A DNA stretch of 64,000 nucleotides, taken from Deltaproteobacteria bacterium (GTDB lineage: Bacteria; Myxococcota_A; UBA9042; DTJE01). The stretch is from assembly GCA_029555025.1 (NCBI GenBank), contig JAKPTZ010000102.1, positions 1 through 64,000 on the forward strand, given 5' to 3'. Position 1 is the first letter of the stretch, and each line of letters opens with the position of its first letter. Both the position numbers and the translations under genes were made by a program. The notes under the pieces are model-generated. The model saw only the letters and a program-made list of their open reading frames with translations, was not told the DNA's origin and made no database searches. Shown here piece after piece: positions 30,857-41,588 of this stretch.

Positions 30857-31507
30857 TCACCGCTGCCTTGATTTCCTGGAAGCGAAACCGAGGATCAGAC
30901 CGAGCGCGATGCCCAGAAGCGCCGCCGCGGCAATCCTGTACTCGGGCGGCAGCATGAACGTGACGGTATGGGCCGGAATCCAGAACCAGAAAAGCGCCCC
31001 GCCAACAATCCGGAACATGCTGGTCCAGTCGATTGAACGGTACGTCTGCACGAGCTGCCACGGTCCGAAAAGCCTGCCCTCGGCAATCAGCGTGTCGGTG
31101 AAGCGATGGAAGACCATCATTTCAAAGCCGAAAAGGACGTTCATCAGCGCGGATTTCCAGAACGCGTGAAGAAGCGGGAACCCGAGTCCCGGGAGCAGTC
31201 CCTTCGCAAGCAGATCCTCGACGCCGGCCGAAAACAGCGGGAAGACCAGGGCCAGCATCGCCCCGATGAAACCCCACACCAGAGCGCGCTGCCACAGTCT
31301 TATGCCGCGGAGTCTGAAGCGGCCCGTTGCGATGCGTCCGCCCAGCAGTTCGCCCATTGTCCCCAGAAGGACGAATTTCGCAAAACCCATCAGGTACGGG
31401 TGTGCCTTTGTCAGGCCCACCAGGACGCCCGCGGCAGGCTCGACCATCAGGGCCGCGATGATTGCGGCAAGCAGCGCCAGCCATGAAACCGATATCAGTA
31501 TCTGCAT
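30857..31507 (-). CDS. Conserved polytopic membrane protein
   Basis: MQILISVSWLALLAAIIAALMVEP...; several hydrophobic segments; the called start at 31810 is probably too long. Confidence 0.7.
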   Translation of the reverse strand: MQILISVSWLALLAAIIAALMVEPAAGVLVGLTKAHPYLMGFAKFVLLGTMGELLGGRIATGRFRLRGIRLWQRALVWGFIGAMLALVFPLFSAGVEDLLAKGLLPGLGFPLLHAFWKSALMNVLFGFEMMVFHRFTDTLIAEGRLFGPWQLVQTYRSIDWTSMFRIVGGALFWFWIPAHTVTFMLPPEYRIAAAALLGIALGLILGFASRKSRQR

Positions 31508-31595
31508 GAAAGTCCCTCTGGACGTGCCTCGAGTTAGAGGGGAACATACCCTGTTCGGATGAATCATTTCAAGCTGGGAAAGAAAGGGGTGGAAG

Positions 31596-34175
31596 ATGGC
31601 TTCAAAGAAATTTCCGGCGGCGCTTGCCGGGTTGATCCTTCTGGTTGGAGTCGGTTGTGGTGGTGGCGAGAGCGGCACCGACGTGGTTGACGACGCTGGC
31701 GCCGACATCGCTGGCGATATCCAGGCCGACGTTGCCGGCGATATCCCGTCCGACATCCCGTCCGATGGAACGGCCGACGTTGCCGGCGACGATGGCGTGG
31801 CGCCGGACATTCATTACTGGCAGGGGCCGCAGCCGCTTTCGCTTGCCGGTGGAATATACGACCAGGTTCCGTCGGTCTTTTCACGGATAAGCCGGTTCGT
31901 CACCGAGGTCGATGGGCCCGAGCCGGTCGATCCGTCGTTCCTGGGCGGAGCGGGGGTCGGGAATGGTCTTGTCTTCGCGATGTTCGGCTATGGGAATCCC
32001 CTGAATTCGATGCATTCGTTTGCCGGCCCGGGTTATGACCTGGGCGATGAATTCTTCGGCGATTATTCCGTCGGCCTGGCTGTCGGCGGCGCCACCGAGA
32101 CCGCCGCCTTCGACCGGCAGGTCGTCGCAATCACGGCGGACGCGCCGGTGGTCGTGGCCAGGGGGACCGTCGGGCAGATCGAACTTCACGTTGTTTCGTT
32201 CGCCCCGTGGTTTGACGGTGCCGTCACCCCCGGAAGCGATTCGGACGTTCTTCGTCACTGCATCATGCGCGTGGTCGAAGTGCGAAATCCCGGCCCGGCT
32301 GCCCCGGTTGTCGTGCGGGTCCTGGCCCACGGCGACGTCGAATCGCCGCAGGCCGGCCGGATGCTTGAAGAGGATGACGGCCGGGTGCTTGTGACCGCCG
32401 CGGCTGGCGCGACCGCGCAGGTCGAAGGCCGGGTCATGGCGGTTGACCTTGGGGAAATGGGTGAAGGCGCAAGCCGGTCGTTCGTGGTCACGCACTGTGC
32501 GTTTGCCGCCGGCCAGATTGTTGAGCTTCCGGAATTCGACGCGGCCGCACTGCTTGCCAGGACGGCCGATGCGTACAGGAAGTGGGAATCGGAACTGGTT
32601 GACGTGGAAACGCCGGATCCGATGGTCAACGACTTCATCGACGGGATGAAGCTGACCCTGAAGCTCCAGACTTCGGATGGCGGCGCGACATGCCCGATGT
32701 CCGAATACACGCGGACATGGGCGCGGGACAACATGGGCCCGGTGCTGGCGATGCTGTCGCTGGGCGGGTTTGCCGATGTCGAGGCTTACCTGGACTACGT
32801 TTATTACGCGATCCTGAAGGAAGGCGACCTGAAGAACAGCTACCCGGCGAACCTGGAAATCGACTGGGACGGCGTGGTCGCGCCCGACTGGGATTCGATG
32901 CCGCCGCTTGGTGAAGGATCGGTCGGAAAGAAGCGGGTGTCTGCGGAAACGCCGTCGTACATGGTCCTGATGTACGGACTTCACAACCGTTTCACCGGGA
33001 AGACCGATCGCATCGTCGAAAGGCTTGGACTTCTGCGCCGTTGCCTGTTTGCCCAGGGCTTCAGTGACGGCGACATGCTGCCGTTTACCGGGGATGAGAC
33101 GTTCAGGGCCGCCATGAACGCCGCACTTGGCCTTGGCCTGGAAGAACCGCACGAAGACACGAACTGGTCCGGAAACTCGTCGGCGCTGTGGCTTGGCGCG
33201 GCCAGGGAATACGCGCGCTTCATGGAACAGGCCGGGCAGGATGCCGAATCCGCGATGGCCCAGGAAAGGTTCGAGGACGTCGAGGCGGCCACGCTGGCCG
33301 CCTACACCAGGCCCGACAAGTGCTTCGCCGCGCTTGTTTCGATGTCGGACATGGCCATGTCGAAACCGTTCGAGGACGCGTCGCTGCAGGTGACGTGGTC
33401 GGGCTGGAAGGACGGGGACGACCCCTATGCACGCGATGCGTTTTCGTGCCTTTATGAAACGGCCAGGACGGTTCCGGGCGAGATATGCTCGAAGCTGGAC
33501 ACCATGTACGGCGGGGTGTTCCGCGACGCGTGGGACGGCGTATATACCGGGATGATGCCGGGATATGCGCTGCATTCCATGACGGTCCTTGGACACCCGG
33601 ATGCCTTCGCGGCGTTCAACATGGTCAGGAAGTCGCTCGATACGCTTGGAAATGTTCAGGAATACTTGATTCTTGACGACCATTCCGGCCTGACCCTGAT
33701 GTACAACGACGACGGCGTGACGACGCCTTCGGACTACACGGCGAAGTATCGTCCCTGGGAAGGCGGCATTGTTCTTGACGCGGTCCTGCAGTTCCTGTTC
33801 GGCTTCGAACCGGATGCAAACACGCAACGTCTGGAACTGCGTCCGCACGTGCCGAACGGGTGGCCGCAAATGAGCGCGAAAGGCCTGCGGGCGGCTTCGT
33901 CCCGGTTCGACGTTTCCGTTTCTTCATCGGGGACGGTCAGTCGCGTGACCGTTACTTCGCGGGCCGATGCGGACTGGATCGTTTCGCTGCGGTGGGACGA
34001 CCCGGTTCCGGGCGTTCGCGGCCCGACGTTCACGCTTGACGGCGGGGTCGAGCCGTTGCAGGGGGTTACCAGGATCGACACGCCATGGATGCCGACCTAT
34101 CTTCTTCCCGACCTGGTTCTGAAGGCCGGCGAATCGCTTCAGATTGTCGTCACAGGATGCGGCTGCGGCGGCTGA
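31596..34175 (+). CDS. Lipoprotein with Asp-rich repeat tether and six-hairpin glycosidase-like domain
   Basis: Lipobox GLILLVGVGC; tether DVVDDAGADIAGDIQADVAGDIPSDIPSDGTADVAGDD; catalytic region resembling (alpha/alpha)6 glycosidases (SEYTRTWARDNMGPVLAMLSLGGF). Confidence 0.72.
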   Translation: MASKKFPAALAGLILLVGVGCGGGESGTDVVDDAGADIAGDIQADVAGDIPSDIPSDGTADVAGDDGVAPDIHYWQGPQPLSLAGGIYDQVPSVFSRISRFVTEVDGPEPVDPSFLGGAGVGNGLVFAMFGYGNPLNSMHSFAGPGYDLGDEFFGDYSVGLAVGGATETAAFDRQVVAITADAPVVVARGTVGQIELHVVSFAPWFDGAVTPGSDSDVLRHCIMRVVEVRNPGPAAPVVVRVLAHGDVESPQAGRMLEEDDGRVLVTAAAGATAQVEGRVMAVDLGEMGEGASRSFVVTHCAFAAGQIVELPEFDAAALLARTADAYRKWESELVDVETPDPMVNDFIDGMKLTLKLQTSDGGATCPMSEYTRTWARDNMGPVLAMLSLGGFADVEAYLDYVYYAILKEGDLKNSYPANLEIDWDGVVAPDWDSMPPLGEGSVGKKRVSAETPSYMVLMYGLHNRFTGKTDRIVERLGLLRRCLFAQGFSDGDMLPFTGDETFRAAMNAALGLGLEEPHEDTNWSGNSSALWLGAAREYARFMEQAGQDAESAMAQERFEDVEAATLAAYTRPDKCFAALVSMSDMAMSKPFEDASLQVTWSGWKDGDDPYARDAFSCLYETARTVPGEICSKLDTMYGGVFRDAWDGVYTGMMPGYALHSMTVLGHPDAFAAFNMVRKSLDTLGNVQEYLILDDHSGLTLMYNDDGVTTPSDYTAKYRPWEGGIVLDAVLQFLFGFEPDANTQRLELRPHVPNGWPQMSAKGLRAASSRFDVSVSSSGTVSRVTVTSRADADWIVSLRWDDPVPGVRGPTFTLDGGVEPLQGVTRIDTPWMPTYLLPDLVLKAGESLQIVVTGCGCGG

Positions 34176-34302
34176 TGAACGTCCGCGCCGCCACAGGTGG
34201 TCGCCCGGCGCCGATAGGATAAAAAAAACGGTGACATAGCGATCTTGAACCGCCAGTGTGATAGTCGTATGATTACATAATCTGTCGGTGCGCGGTGTTG
34301 AT

Positions 34303-35637
34303 ATGAAGGGTTATCTTCTGGCGGCTGCTGCTTTGGTTCCGATCGTGCTGTCCGGTTGCGCCGGCGAATCGGGCGTTCAGGACGTCGTTGACGCCGTTGA
34401 TAACGTTGATGTCATGGCGGATGCCGGCGACGTCCCTGGCGACGAAAATGCGGTCGGGCCGGACATCGACGAGCGCGTGGATTCGTCGTCCGACGTGTGC
34501 GTTCCCTTCTGTCCGGCCTGGGCCGAATGCGGCGACGACGGCTGCGGCGGTTCGTGCGGCACGTGCTGGTGGGAGGAGTGGTGCGAGGAAATGCACTGCG
34601 TCCACGTCGATCCTCCGCCCGATTGCGACGGAATCGAATGCGGATACAACGAAGACGGGTATTTGTGCGGGGAATGCGACGAAGGCATGGAATGCATCGA
34701 CGGGCATTGCGGCTTCGTCGATTATCCCGATTGCACCAACCGCGAGTGCGGCGACGACGGGGTTGGCGGTTCGTGCGGACAGTGCGACAAGGGGTTTATC
34801 TGTAATCTGTGGGGGGAATGCGAGCCGACCTGCGAGTACCCGCAGGATCTTCCGGCGGGATGGGGAATCGTCAGCGTGGTCGATTTCCTGACGATTCCCG
34901 ACACGACCGAAGAGAAGGCCGGCTGTTTCGATTACACCGATGATGGGGTGCCAGACAACCACCTTTCCGGGTTGGCATCCCAGTTCCAGACGGTTCTTGA
35001 CGATATGGGAACCTGGACCACAAACATGGCAATGGAGTTCAGGCCGGTTAAGGCAATCATCGCCGATCCCGGCATCACAATCGACGGAATGCGCGTCCGG
35101 CATGACGACGCCGGGCAGCCGGGAACTTTCCTGGCCGATCCAGTTTCATGGAATCCCGACAACTGTCGTCCGTTCATCAGGTTCGATGACGTCGATGTCG
35201 AAGAAGGCGACATGTCGGCCGGCACGCAGGAAATTACGGTTCATATCAATGTGTCCCCGTCCTTCATGCTTCCGATAAGGCTGATTGATGTCCACATGTC
35301 GGGGATTTTGCAGCCCATGGGTGAAGGCATCGAGGTCACGGAAGGCGTCATATCGGCCGTGGCCATGGGTTCGGACCTGAACCAGGCGGTTAACCTGCTT
35401 TGGGTCGAGTGCGACAAGGAACCGCCCCCTGAAGACCTGGTCGAGACCTGCCAGGCCCTTCAGATGGCCATGGCCCCGCAGCCCAGGATTGTCGGCCCGG
35501 GATTCCTGCTGCAGCTTCACCGGACCGCCGATGGTACCTATCTGGACAGGGATTCCGAACATCCGGGGAACGCGATGGCGATGTGCATGAAGTTTTCCGC
35601 GAAGCCCGGAACGATTACCGGATATTTCACCCCATAG
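34303..35637 (+). CDS. Cys-rich lipoprotein (CGGSCGxC repeats)
   Basis: Lipobox ALVPIVLSGC; ECGDDGCGGSCGTC, ECGDDGVGGSCGQC; unknown C-terminal domain. Confidence 0.75.
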   Translation: MKGYLLAAAALVPIVLSGCAGESGVQDVVDAVDNVDVMADAGDVPGDENAVGPDIDERVDSSSDVCVPFCPAWAECGDDGCGGSCGTCWWEEWCEEMHCVHVDPPPDCDGIECGYNEDGYLCGECDEGMECIDGHCGFVDYPDCTNRECGDDGVGGSCGQCDKGFICNLWGECEPTCEYPQDLPAGWGIVSVVDFLTIPDTTEEKAGCFDYTDDGVPDNHLSGLASQFQTVLDDMGTWTTNMAMEFRPVKAIIADPGITIDGMRVRHDDAGQPGTFLADPVSWNPDNCRPFIRFDDVDVEEGDMSAGTQEITVHINVSPSFMLPIRLIDVHMSGILQPMGEGIEVTEGVISAVAMGSDLNQAVNLLWVECDKEPPPEDLVETCQALQMAMAPQPRIVGPGFLLQLHRTADGTYLDRDSEHPGNAMAMCMKFSAKPGTITGYFTP

Positions 35638-35712
35638 TTGTCACACCGTCCCGGTTTCGTTCGATGTAAAATCAAGCGCCCTTCATCCAGTTCAAAAGGA
35701 CCCGGGGGAAAG

Positions 35713-37038
35713 ATGGATCTTGAAGAATTTGTCGGCTCGGCCGGTTCCGGCGAGACGGACGCGGTCATGTCGGTCATCGTTGTTTCCAGTCGGATCAAGA
35801 CCTTGCTGGAAGGCACTTTCCGTCGCGTGTCCGTTGAAGGTGAAGTGAGCGGGTTCAAGCCGGCGATGTCCGGGCACGTCTATTTTTCGCTGGCCGAACG
35901 GGATGCGAAGGGTTCGACCCAGAAGCTGGACTGCGTCATCTACCGGTTCGCCGGGGCCGGGCGGGCGCCGATATTGAAGGATGGCGACCGCGTCGTCGCG
36001 ACCGGCCGGATAACCGCGTGGGCCGGTGCGTCCAGATACCAGATGTCGGTCGATTCGGTTCGACTGTCCGGTTCCGGAAACCTGTTGAGGCAACTCGAGG
36101 AACTGCGATCCCGCCTGATGTCGGAGGGGCTCTTCGACCCGGCGCGCCGCAGGCCGATACCGTCGTTCCCGCGCCGCATCGGAGTGGTCACGTCGATTCG
36201 CGGTGCGGCCGTCCGGGATATCGCGCGGACCATTCTCTCCCGCTGGCCGGCCGACATACTTGTGGTCGATTCGCTTGTCCAGGGCGACGGCGCGGCGGAA
36301 GGCATTGCCCGCGGCATCGAAATGCTGAACCGGGTGCCCGAAGTCGATGTGATCATCGTCGGTCGCGGCGGCGGATCGATGGAAGACCTGTGGGCCTTCA
36401 ATCTCGAAAAAACGGTCAGGGCGGTCGCCGGCTCGCGCAAGCCGGTGATTTCGGCGGTCGGCCATGAAATCGATCACGTGCTGACCGATGACGTCGCCGA
36501 TGCCCGCGCCGCGACGCCGACCGCGGCCGGCCAGATGGTCGTTCCTTCAAGGGATGAAATCCAGGTTTCAATCGACGACGCGGCGTCCAGGATGGGGCGT
36601 GCCGTGGCGCGGCGAATCGACGAGTCGGCCCAGTCGATGGACGACGCCGCCGAAATGCTGGCCGCCGCCGGGCGCCGGATGCTTGATGCCCGTGAAAGGC
36701 TTCTGGAGTCGCGCAGGGCCCGCCTTGCCGCCGGTCATCCGGCCCGACGCCTGATGGACAAGTCCAGGCATCTGGAAACGGCCGGCGTGCGCCTTTCATC
36801 GGCCGGGAAAAGGCTGCTTGAACGGCCCGCGGCAAACCTGGAAAGGCTTCGGCTGCGGATCGAGTCGTTCAATCCGGCGCTGCCGCTTGATCGCGGATTC
36901 GCGATTGTGACGACTTCGGGCGGCGCTCTGGTTCGCGGGCCTTCCCAGTTGAAGCGGGGTGATGTCGTGACGGTAAGGTTGAAGAAGGGCGCGGTCGATG
37001 CACAGGTTACATCGGTCAGGCCGGAAAACGGGGGATGA
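35713..37038 (+). CDS. xseA: Exodeoxyribonuclease VII large subunit
   Basis: OB-fold N-terminus, RIGVVTSIRGAAVRDI, IIVGRGGGSMEDLWAFN, ISAVGHEIDHVLTDDVADARAATPTAA. Confidence 0.95.
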   Translation: MDLEEFVGSAGSGETDAVMSVIVVSSRIKTLLEGTFRRVSVEGEVSGFKPAMSGHVYFSLAERDAKGSTQKLDCVIYRFAGAGRAPILKDGDRVVATGRITAWAGASRYQMSVDSVRLSGSGNLLRQLEELRSRLMSEGLFDPARRRPIPSFPRRIGVVTSIRGAAVRDIARTILSRWPADILVVDSLVQGDGAAEGIARGIEMLNRVPEVDVIIVGRGGGSMEDLWAFNLEKTVRAVAGSRKPVISAVGHEIDHVLTDDVADARAATPTAAGQMVVPSRDEIQVSIDDAASRMGRAVARRIDESAQSMDDAAEMLAAAGRRMLDARERLLESRRARLAAGHPARRLMDKSRHLETAGVRLSSAGKRLLERPAANLERLRLRIESFNPALPLDRGFAIVTTSGGALVRGPSQLKRGDVVTVRLKKGAVDAQVTSVRPENGG

Positions 37039-37042
37039 CTCG

Positions 37043-38315
37043 ATGGAAGCGACGGCCGGGTGGGCGATTGATTTCATTCGAAAAATTGTTGCCAGGGCGC
37101 CGCTGCGTCCGCCGGCCAGCCCGGGCGAACTTGTCGCCCAGCAGATGGTCGAGGATGAACTGAAGGCCATCGGGCTTCAGACAAGCTGGCACAGGTTCCG
37201 TTTTCACCGCAGCATTTATGGCAATTTCGCGCTTCATTTCGGGCTTGCGGTCGCGGCCACCGCGGTCTCGCCGTGGTGTCCGATCGGGGCCGCCGTGGTG
37301 CACGCGCTGGTAGCCTTCTCGTACGCGATGCAGTCAACCAGGCGCCATTCGGTGCTTTCCAGGCTTTACTTCAGGCGGCCTTCACAGAACCTGCTTGCCG
37401 TGATGCCCGCGGAAGGCGGTCGGCCAGCCATCGCTGCGCCTGGTCTTCATGGGGCACGCCGACGCCGCTTTCAACGGGCTTGTCTTCAATCCGGCATTCG
37501 TTCGCTCGACCATGAATTCAAAGGGTCCGTTCAGGCGCTCGATTGCCCTTGCGACGTGGGCGACCGCGGCGATGGTGGCGTTTGATCTTCTGCGGGTGTT
37601 CGCGGATCCGCTTCCCTATGTCCGGTTCGTGGAGTGGGCGGTCACGGCGCCCGCGATTATCGCCTTCCTGCTGAATTTCGACGTGTATGTGCGCAACCGT
37701 CATGTCCAGGGCGCCAACGACAACCTGACCGCCGCGGCGGCAATGCCGGTTCTGGCGGCGCGGCTCGGCCCGGAACGGCCGCCGGACGTGGAGCTTGTGT
37801 TCGCGTTGACCGGGTGCGAGGAAGCCGGACTTGGCGGCGCGATGGCCCTTCAGCGCGAAGTTCGAAGCAGGTGGGACCGGAAGAACACCGTTTTCATCAA
37901 CATGGACGGCCTTTCAAACGGCCAGTTGCGTTACATCGACCCGGAAGGCGAGCTTTTCCTGCTGCGCCCCGACCGGTGGCTGGTCGATCTGGTTGACGAG
38001 GTTCGCGGGTCGCGCCCGGGCTTTGCGCCGTTTGCCGACGTCGCCCCATTCGACATCACGATTGGCGGCACCGACATGGCCGCATTCCAGACGGCCGGAT
38101 GGCAGGGCATCTCGTTCGTGGCGATTGATCCGGCGACCGGCAGCCCGCGTCATTACCACACGACAAGGGACACGGTCGATAACCTTGACCTTGAAGAATA
38201 CGAGGTGTCGCTGGACTTCATATCCGAACTTGCCCGCCGCGTCATGAAGCGGGGTTCGTCGGCCGTCAAAAATGAAGAAACAGCAGCCGACCCTCGTCCG
38301 AGTCCCATATCGTGA
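37043..38315 (+). pseudogene. M28-family metallopeptidase with membrane segments, split by an apparent +1 frameshift near 37410-37445
   Basis: Frame 1 gives MEATAGWAIDFIRKIV...SQNLLAVMPAEGG; frame 2 continues QPSLRLVFMGHADAAFNGLVFNP...GANDNLTAAAAMPVLA...ALTGCEEAGLGG...GGTDMAAFQTAGWQGISFVA. Confidence 0.8.
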
Positions 38316-39030
38316 CTGTTCTGCTGTCGATTCCCGCCACGCAAACGAATTCGGTATCATGGACGCGCCTGAGGATGTCAGTGTGGAAGTGGCCGAAGAT
38401 CCACGCTTTTGGACGGGTCTCAAGTCCATTCCACAGTCGGGTCAGTTCCGAATCCCCACAATCGCCTTCAACGCCGGCGTCGAACCCGGCCGAGGAAATG
38501 AACGCGAGCACCCCGGGAAGGAAGATCGGGCTGCCGTGGATTCCAATTCCGATGCCGGTCGGGCACGAGTGCGTGACGATCACGTCCGGCCTCTCGTTCC
38601 GGAATCGTTCAAGCGCGCTCGCAACGTCGTCCTGTTGAATGTAGTTGGAAGATCCGCTTGCGGAGTCGAACTCCTGCGGTCTGTCAACGTGCAGGGCCCC
38701 GCCAAGGAAGCCGAACCTGGTGCCGCCGATGACGGTCACCGACCCTCGTTCCATGTAATGCAGGTCAAGCCGTCGCTTCCATTCTTCGACGGTTCTGTTC
38801 TCGCGGCAGGCGGCAAGCCAGGCGTGGTCTTCATGGTTGCCGTCGATTGCGTACAGCGGAACCGGAAAGCGTGGAAAATCGTCCGGCAGGTTGCCAAGGA
38901 TTTCGGGGAAGAATCCGAAGTCGCCGACCTGCACGGCCGCACCGATTCGAAGTTCCCGCCGCGCGGCGTCCAGCATCTCCCAGGTCGATCGGATGTCACC
39001 GTGGATGTCGCCGATAAAAAGGATTCTCAT
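38266..39030 (-). CDS. Calcineurin-like metallophosphoesterase
   Basis: MRILFIGDIHGD, VQVGDFGFFPE, AIDGNHED, GHFHTD. Confidence 0.93.
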   Translation of the reverse strand: MRILFIGDIHGDIRSTWEMLDAARRELRIGAAVQVGDFGFFPEILGNLPDDFPRFPVPLYAIDGNHEDHAWLAACRENRTVEEWKRRLDLHYMERGSVTVIGGTRFGFLGGALHVDRPQEFDSASGSSNYIQQDDVASALERFRNERPDVIVTHSCPTGIGIGIHGSPIFLPGVLAFISSAGFDAGVEGDCGDSELTRLWNGLETRPKAWIFGHFHTDILRRVHDTEFVCVAGIDSRTVTIWDSDEGRLLFLHF

Positions 39031-39036
39031 CGATTG

Positions 39037-41541
39037 TCAGGCAGTCCTTGCGAAATCGTTGCGCAGCCTGGCCTGCATCACCACGATATCGGCAAAAATC
39101 TTCTTGATCGTTGAAAGTTCAAGCTGGGTCAGGCTTTCAAGATCAATGAGATTGTCCGGTTCCTTTCCGCCCAGAAGCAGTCTGGCCTGGTGCACAAGGC
39201 GCAGGCGCATCAGGAAGGAATATCCCTGGACGTATTCCTCGCAACTGCTCTTGTGAAGAATTCCCGCCTCCCGCAGGCGTGTAAGGCGCGCCAGCGTGTT
39301 GCACTCGTCGATCCCGTTTTTCAGCGCGTAAATCCGCGCGAAGTTCACCATCGGGGTCAAAGCGTTCTTTATGTTGAAGGCGGCCGGGCTTTCCGGGGAC
39401 GATTCAAGCTGCAGGTTGCCGAAGAATCCGATGGGCGGCTTGAACTGCAGAGTGGATTCGGCAAGGTTGAAGAAGAAGGCGTGACGGTCGGCGACAATCC
39501 GGTGGATGTGGTCGCGAAGCAGAAAGACCAGCATCTCATCGCCGAAGACGTGCCTGAAGTCGAAGAACACGTTGAAGTCCAGAAGAGCCTGCGGCGTCTG
39601 GGACGATACGCATTCGAGAAAGTACCGCTGCCAGTCGTGAAGGGGCCTGCACCATTTGGGATTGCCGGCCATCACGTTCCCGCGGCACTTCAGGTAGCCG
39701 ATCTGATCCAGGTCTTCGTTGACGGCCGCGCCAAGTTTCAGGAAGTATGCCGAAACCTCTTCTTCGCGATCGTGAACCGGCGAATAGATTATTCCGTTGT
39801 CCTGATCGGTTCTGAAGGTCTGTTCGCGCCTTGCCTCGCTGCCAAGGACGATGAATGCGAACGGTGCCGGTGGCGGCCCCAGCCTTTCAAGCGCCAGCTC
39901 GATAATCCTGCGGATAGAGGCATCGGCGATTCCGGACATCATCCTTGTCGCCGCGTCAGGCGCCGTCCCGTTTTCAAGCATTGCCGAAACCAGGGCATTG
40001 ACCTTGCCGCGCACGCCGGTCAGTTCCCCGGCGGAAGAGGCGTTCTGGATGTTTTTTAAGATGATCGCCGCCGGGTGGCGCTGGGCCAGAACCACGTCGC
40101 CAAGCGAGAGTATTCCCGAAATCCTTCCGCGATCACCGCTTATGGCCAGGTGTCGTATGCCCTTTTCCTTCATCAGCAGGGCGGCCTCGAACATAAGGCT
40201 GCCTTCATTGATGACCGCGAGCGGTGCCGTCATCACCGAAGCGACGCTGTCGGCCGGCGAGCGATGTTGCACCAGGACGCGCTGGCGCAAGTCCGTGTCC
40301 GTCACGATTCCAACCGGCTCGTCCGCGTTCGTCCGCACCATGATGGCATCCACGCCGCGCGCCGTCATCATGGCGGCCGCCTGCTGAATCGACGTGTCGA
40401 GCGTGCATTCGAGCGTGTTGAGGCCGGTCGCGCCGATCGAGGAATTCGAAAGGAGCAGCGACGTCTGGAGATCGGACAGAAGTTTCGTGACGGCCGGCTG
40501 ATTCGCGCGGCCGCGGCCGATATCCTTGAAAGATATCAGGCTTCCGGCGCGTCCGCCCATGGTTACGGGAGTATTGGAGATGATTACGTCGATTGTTTTT
40601 CCATCCCTGGCAATCAGTTTCGAGTCTTTACCGATGATCTCGTCCATGGTCAGCGAGGTGAAGGCCGCCGCGGAGTGTCCGGTCATGTCCAGCAACGCCC
40701 TGTTGCAGAACACAGGCTTGCCGTCGATGGCAAGCATGATCCCTTCGGTATTCGATTCGACAAGCGTTCGATACTTTTCCTCGGAGTCACGCAGGGCCGC
40801 CTGGGTCAGCGACCTCTGGCGCTCGATGGCCAGAGAACCCCGGATCATGTAAAGAAGGAGAAGCGCGACAAGCAGCGATATGCCGAGCGAGATGTTGATT
40901 ACCTTGCGGGTGACCTTGTCGACTTCGGCCCTTACGTCCTCGATGTATATGCCGGTTCCGATGACCCAGTCCCAAGGCTCGAAACGTTTGACGAAGGAAA
41001 CCTTGGGAACGATCTTTTTCGAGTCGTCCTTCCACTGCCACAGGTAGTCGACGCGACCTTCCCCGGCATCAAGAACCACGCGGGCCATCTCGACGAAAAG
41101 CCGCTTGCCCCTGGGATCGGAGTAATCCGAGAGATCCTGGCCTTCCAGATCCGGACGGTATGGGTGAAGAATCATTCTGGGATGGCTGTCGGTGACCCAG
41201 AAATAGTCCTTGCCCTCGTCGCCGTACCTGACGGAGCGAAGGCGTGAGAGCGCCGTCTTCTGGGCCGTTTCCCTGTCGATTATCCCATCGGCCTGCTGTT
41301 GGTAAAGCGCCTCGATTTCGCTCAGCTCGGCCCTTGTAAGTTCCCGGATAAGCTCGTGTTTCCTTTCGATCAGGTTGTCTTTCATCTCGGGGATCACGAT
41401 GGCAAATATCAGCACGTTGAACAGGATGACGGCCAGGATGACCGGGGACAGTATGTTGATAAGGAAGCTCTTCCAGTGATAACGGACGTGGCCTGGCTTC
41501 CGTTTCAATTGGCGTCCCCCGGGGATGCGTTTGTCGCGCAC
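39037..41541 (-). CDS. Membrane Cache + PAS + CBS pair + DUF294 (GlnD-like nucleotidyltransferase) signalling protein
   Basis: Cache: DEGKDYFWVTDSHPRMILHPYRPDLEGQDLSDY; PAS; CBS: ARGVDAIMVRTNADEPVGIVTDTDLRQRV, KEKGIRHLAISGDRGRISGILSLGDV; DUF294: FIVLGSEARREQTFRTDQDNGIIY. Confidence 0.88.
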   Translation of the reverse strand: MRDKRIPGGRQLKRKPGHVRYHWKSFLINILSPVILAVILFNVLIFAIVIPEMKDNLIERKHELIRELTRAELSEIEALYQQQADGIIDRETAQKTALSRLRSVRYGDEGKDYFWVTDSHPRMILHPYRPDLEGQDLSDYSDPRGKRLFVEMARVVLDAGEGRVDYLWQWKDDSKKIVPKVSFVKRFEPWDWVIGTGIYIEDVRAEVDKVTRKVINISLGISLLVALLLLYMIRGSLAIERQRSLTQAALRDSEEKYRTLVESNTEGIMLAIDGKPVFCNRALLDMTGHSAAAFTSLTMDEIIGKDSKLIARDGKTIDVIISNTPVTMGGRAGSLISFKDIGRGRANQPAVTKLLSDLQTSLLLSNSSIGATGLNTLECTLDTSIQQAAAMMTARGVDAIMVRTNADEPVGIVTDTDLRQRVLVQHRSPADSVASVMTAPLAVINEGSLMFEAALLMKEKGIRHLAISGDRGRISGILSLGDVVLAQRHPAAIILKNIQNASSAGELTGVRGKVNALVSAMLENGTAPDAATRMMSGIADASIRRIIELALERLGPPPAPFAFIVLGSEARREQTFRTDQDNGIIYSPVHDREEEVSAYFLKLGAAVNEDLDQIGYLKCRGNVMAGNPKWCRPLHDWQRYFLECVSSQTPQALLDFNVFFDFRHVFGDEMLVFLLRDHIHRIVADRHAFFFNLAESTLQFKPPIGFFGNLQLESSPESPAAFNIKNALTPMVNFARIYALKNGIDECNTLARLTRLREAGILHKSSCEEYVQGYSFLMRLRLVHQARLLLGGKEPDNLIDLESLTQLELSTIKKIFADIVVMQARLRNDFARTA

Positions 41542-41588
41542 TCCCCTTTCAAATAGTTGGAATGTCCTTGAAAGTCAAGCGGTTGTCC

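Noticed and set aside
31514-31541. ccctct...agaggg inverted repeat between divergent genes as a regulator site
   Set aside because: Only a 6-bp stem with a 16-nt loop; likely chance in GC-rich DNA.
31881-33869. 662-aa minus-strand ORF antisense to the glycosidase-like lipoprotein
   Set aside because: Arg/His/Pro-rich composition typical of antisense frames in GC-rich DNA; the plus-strand frame has signal peptide and domain structure.
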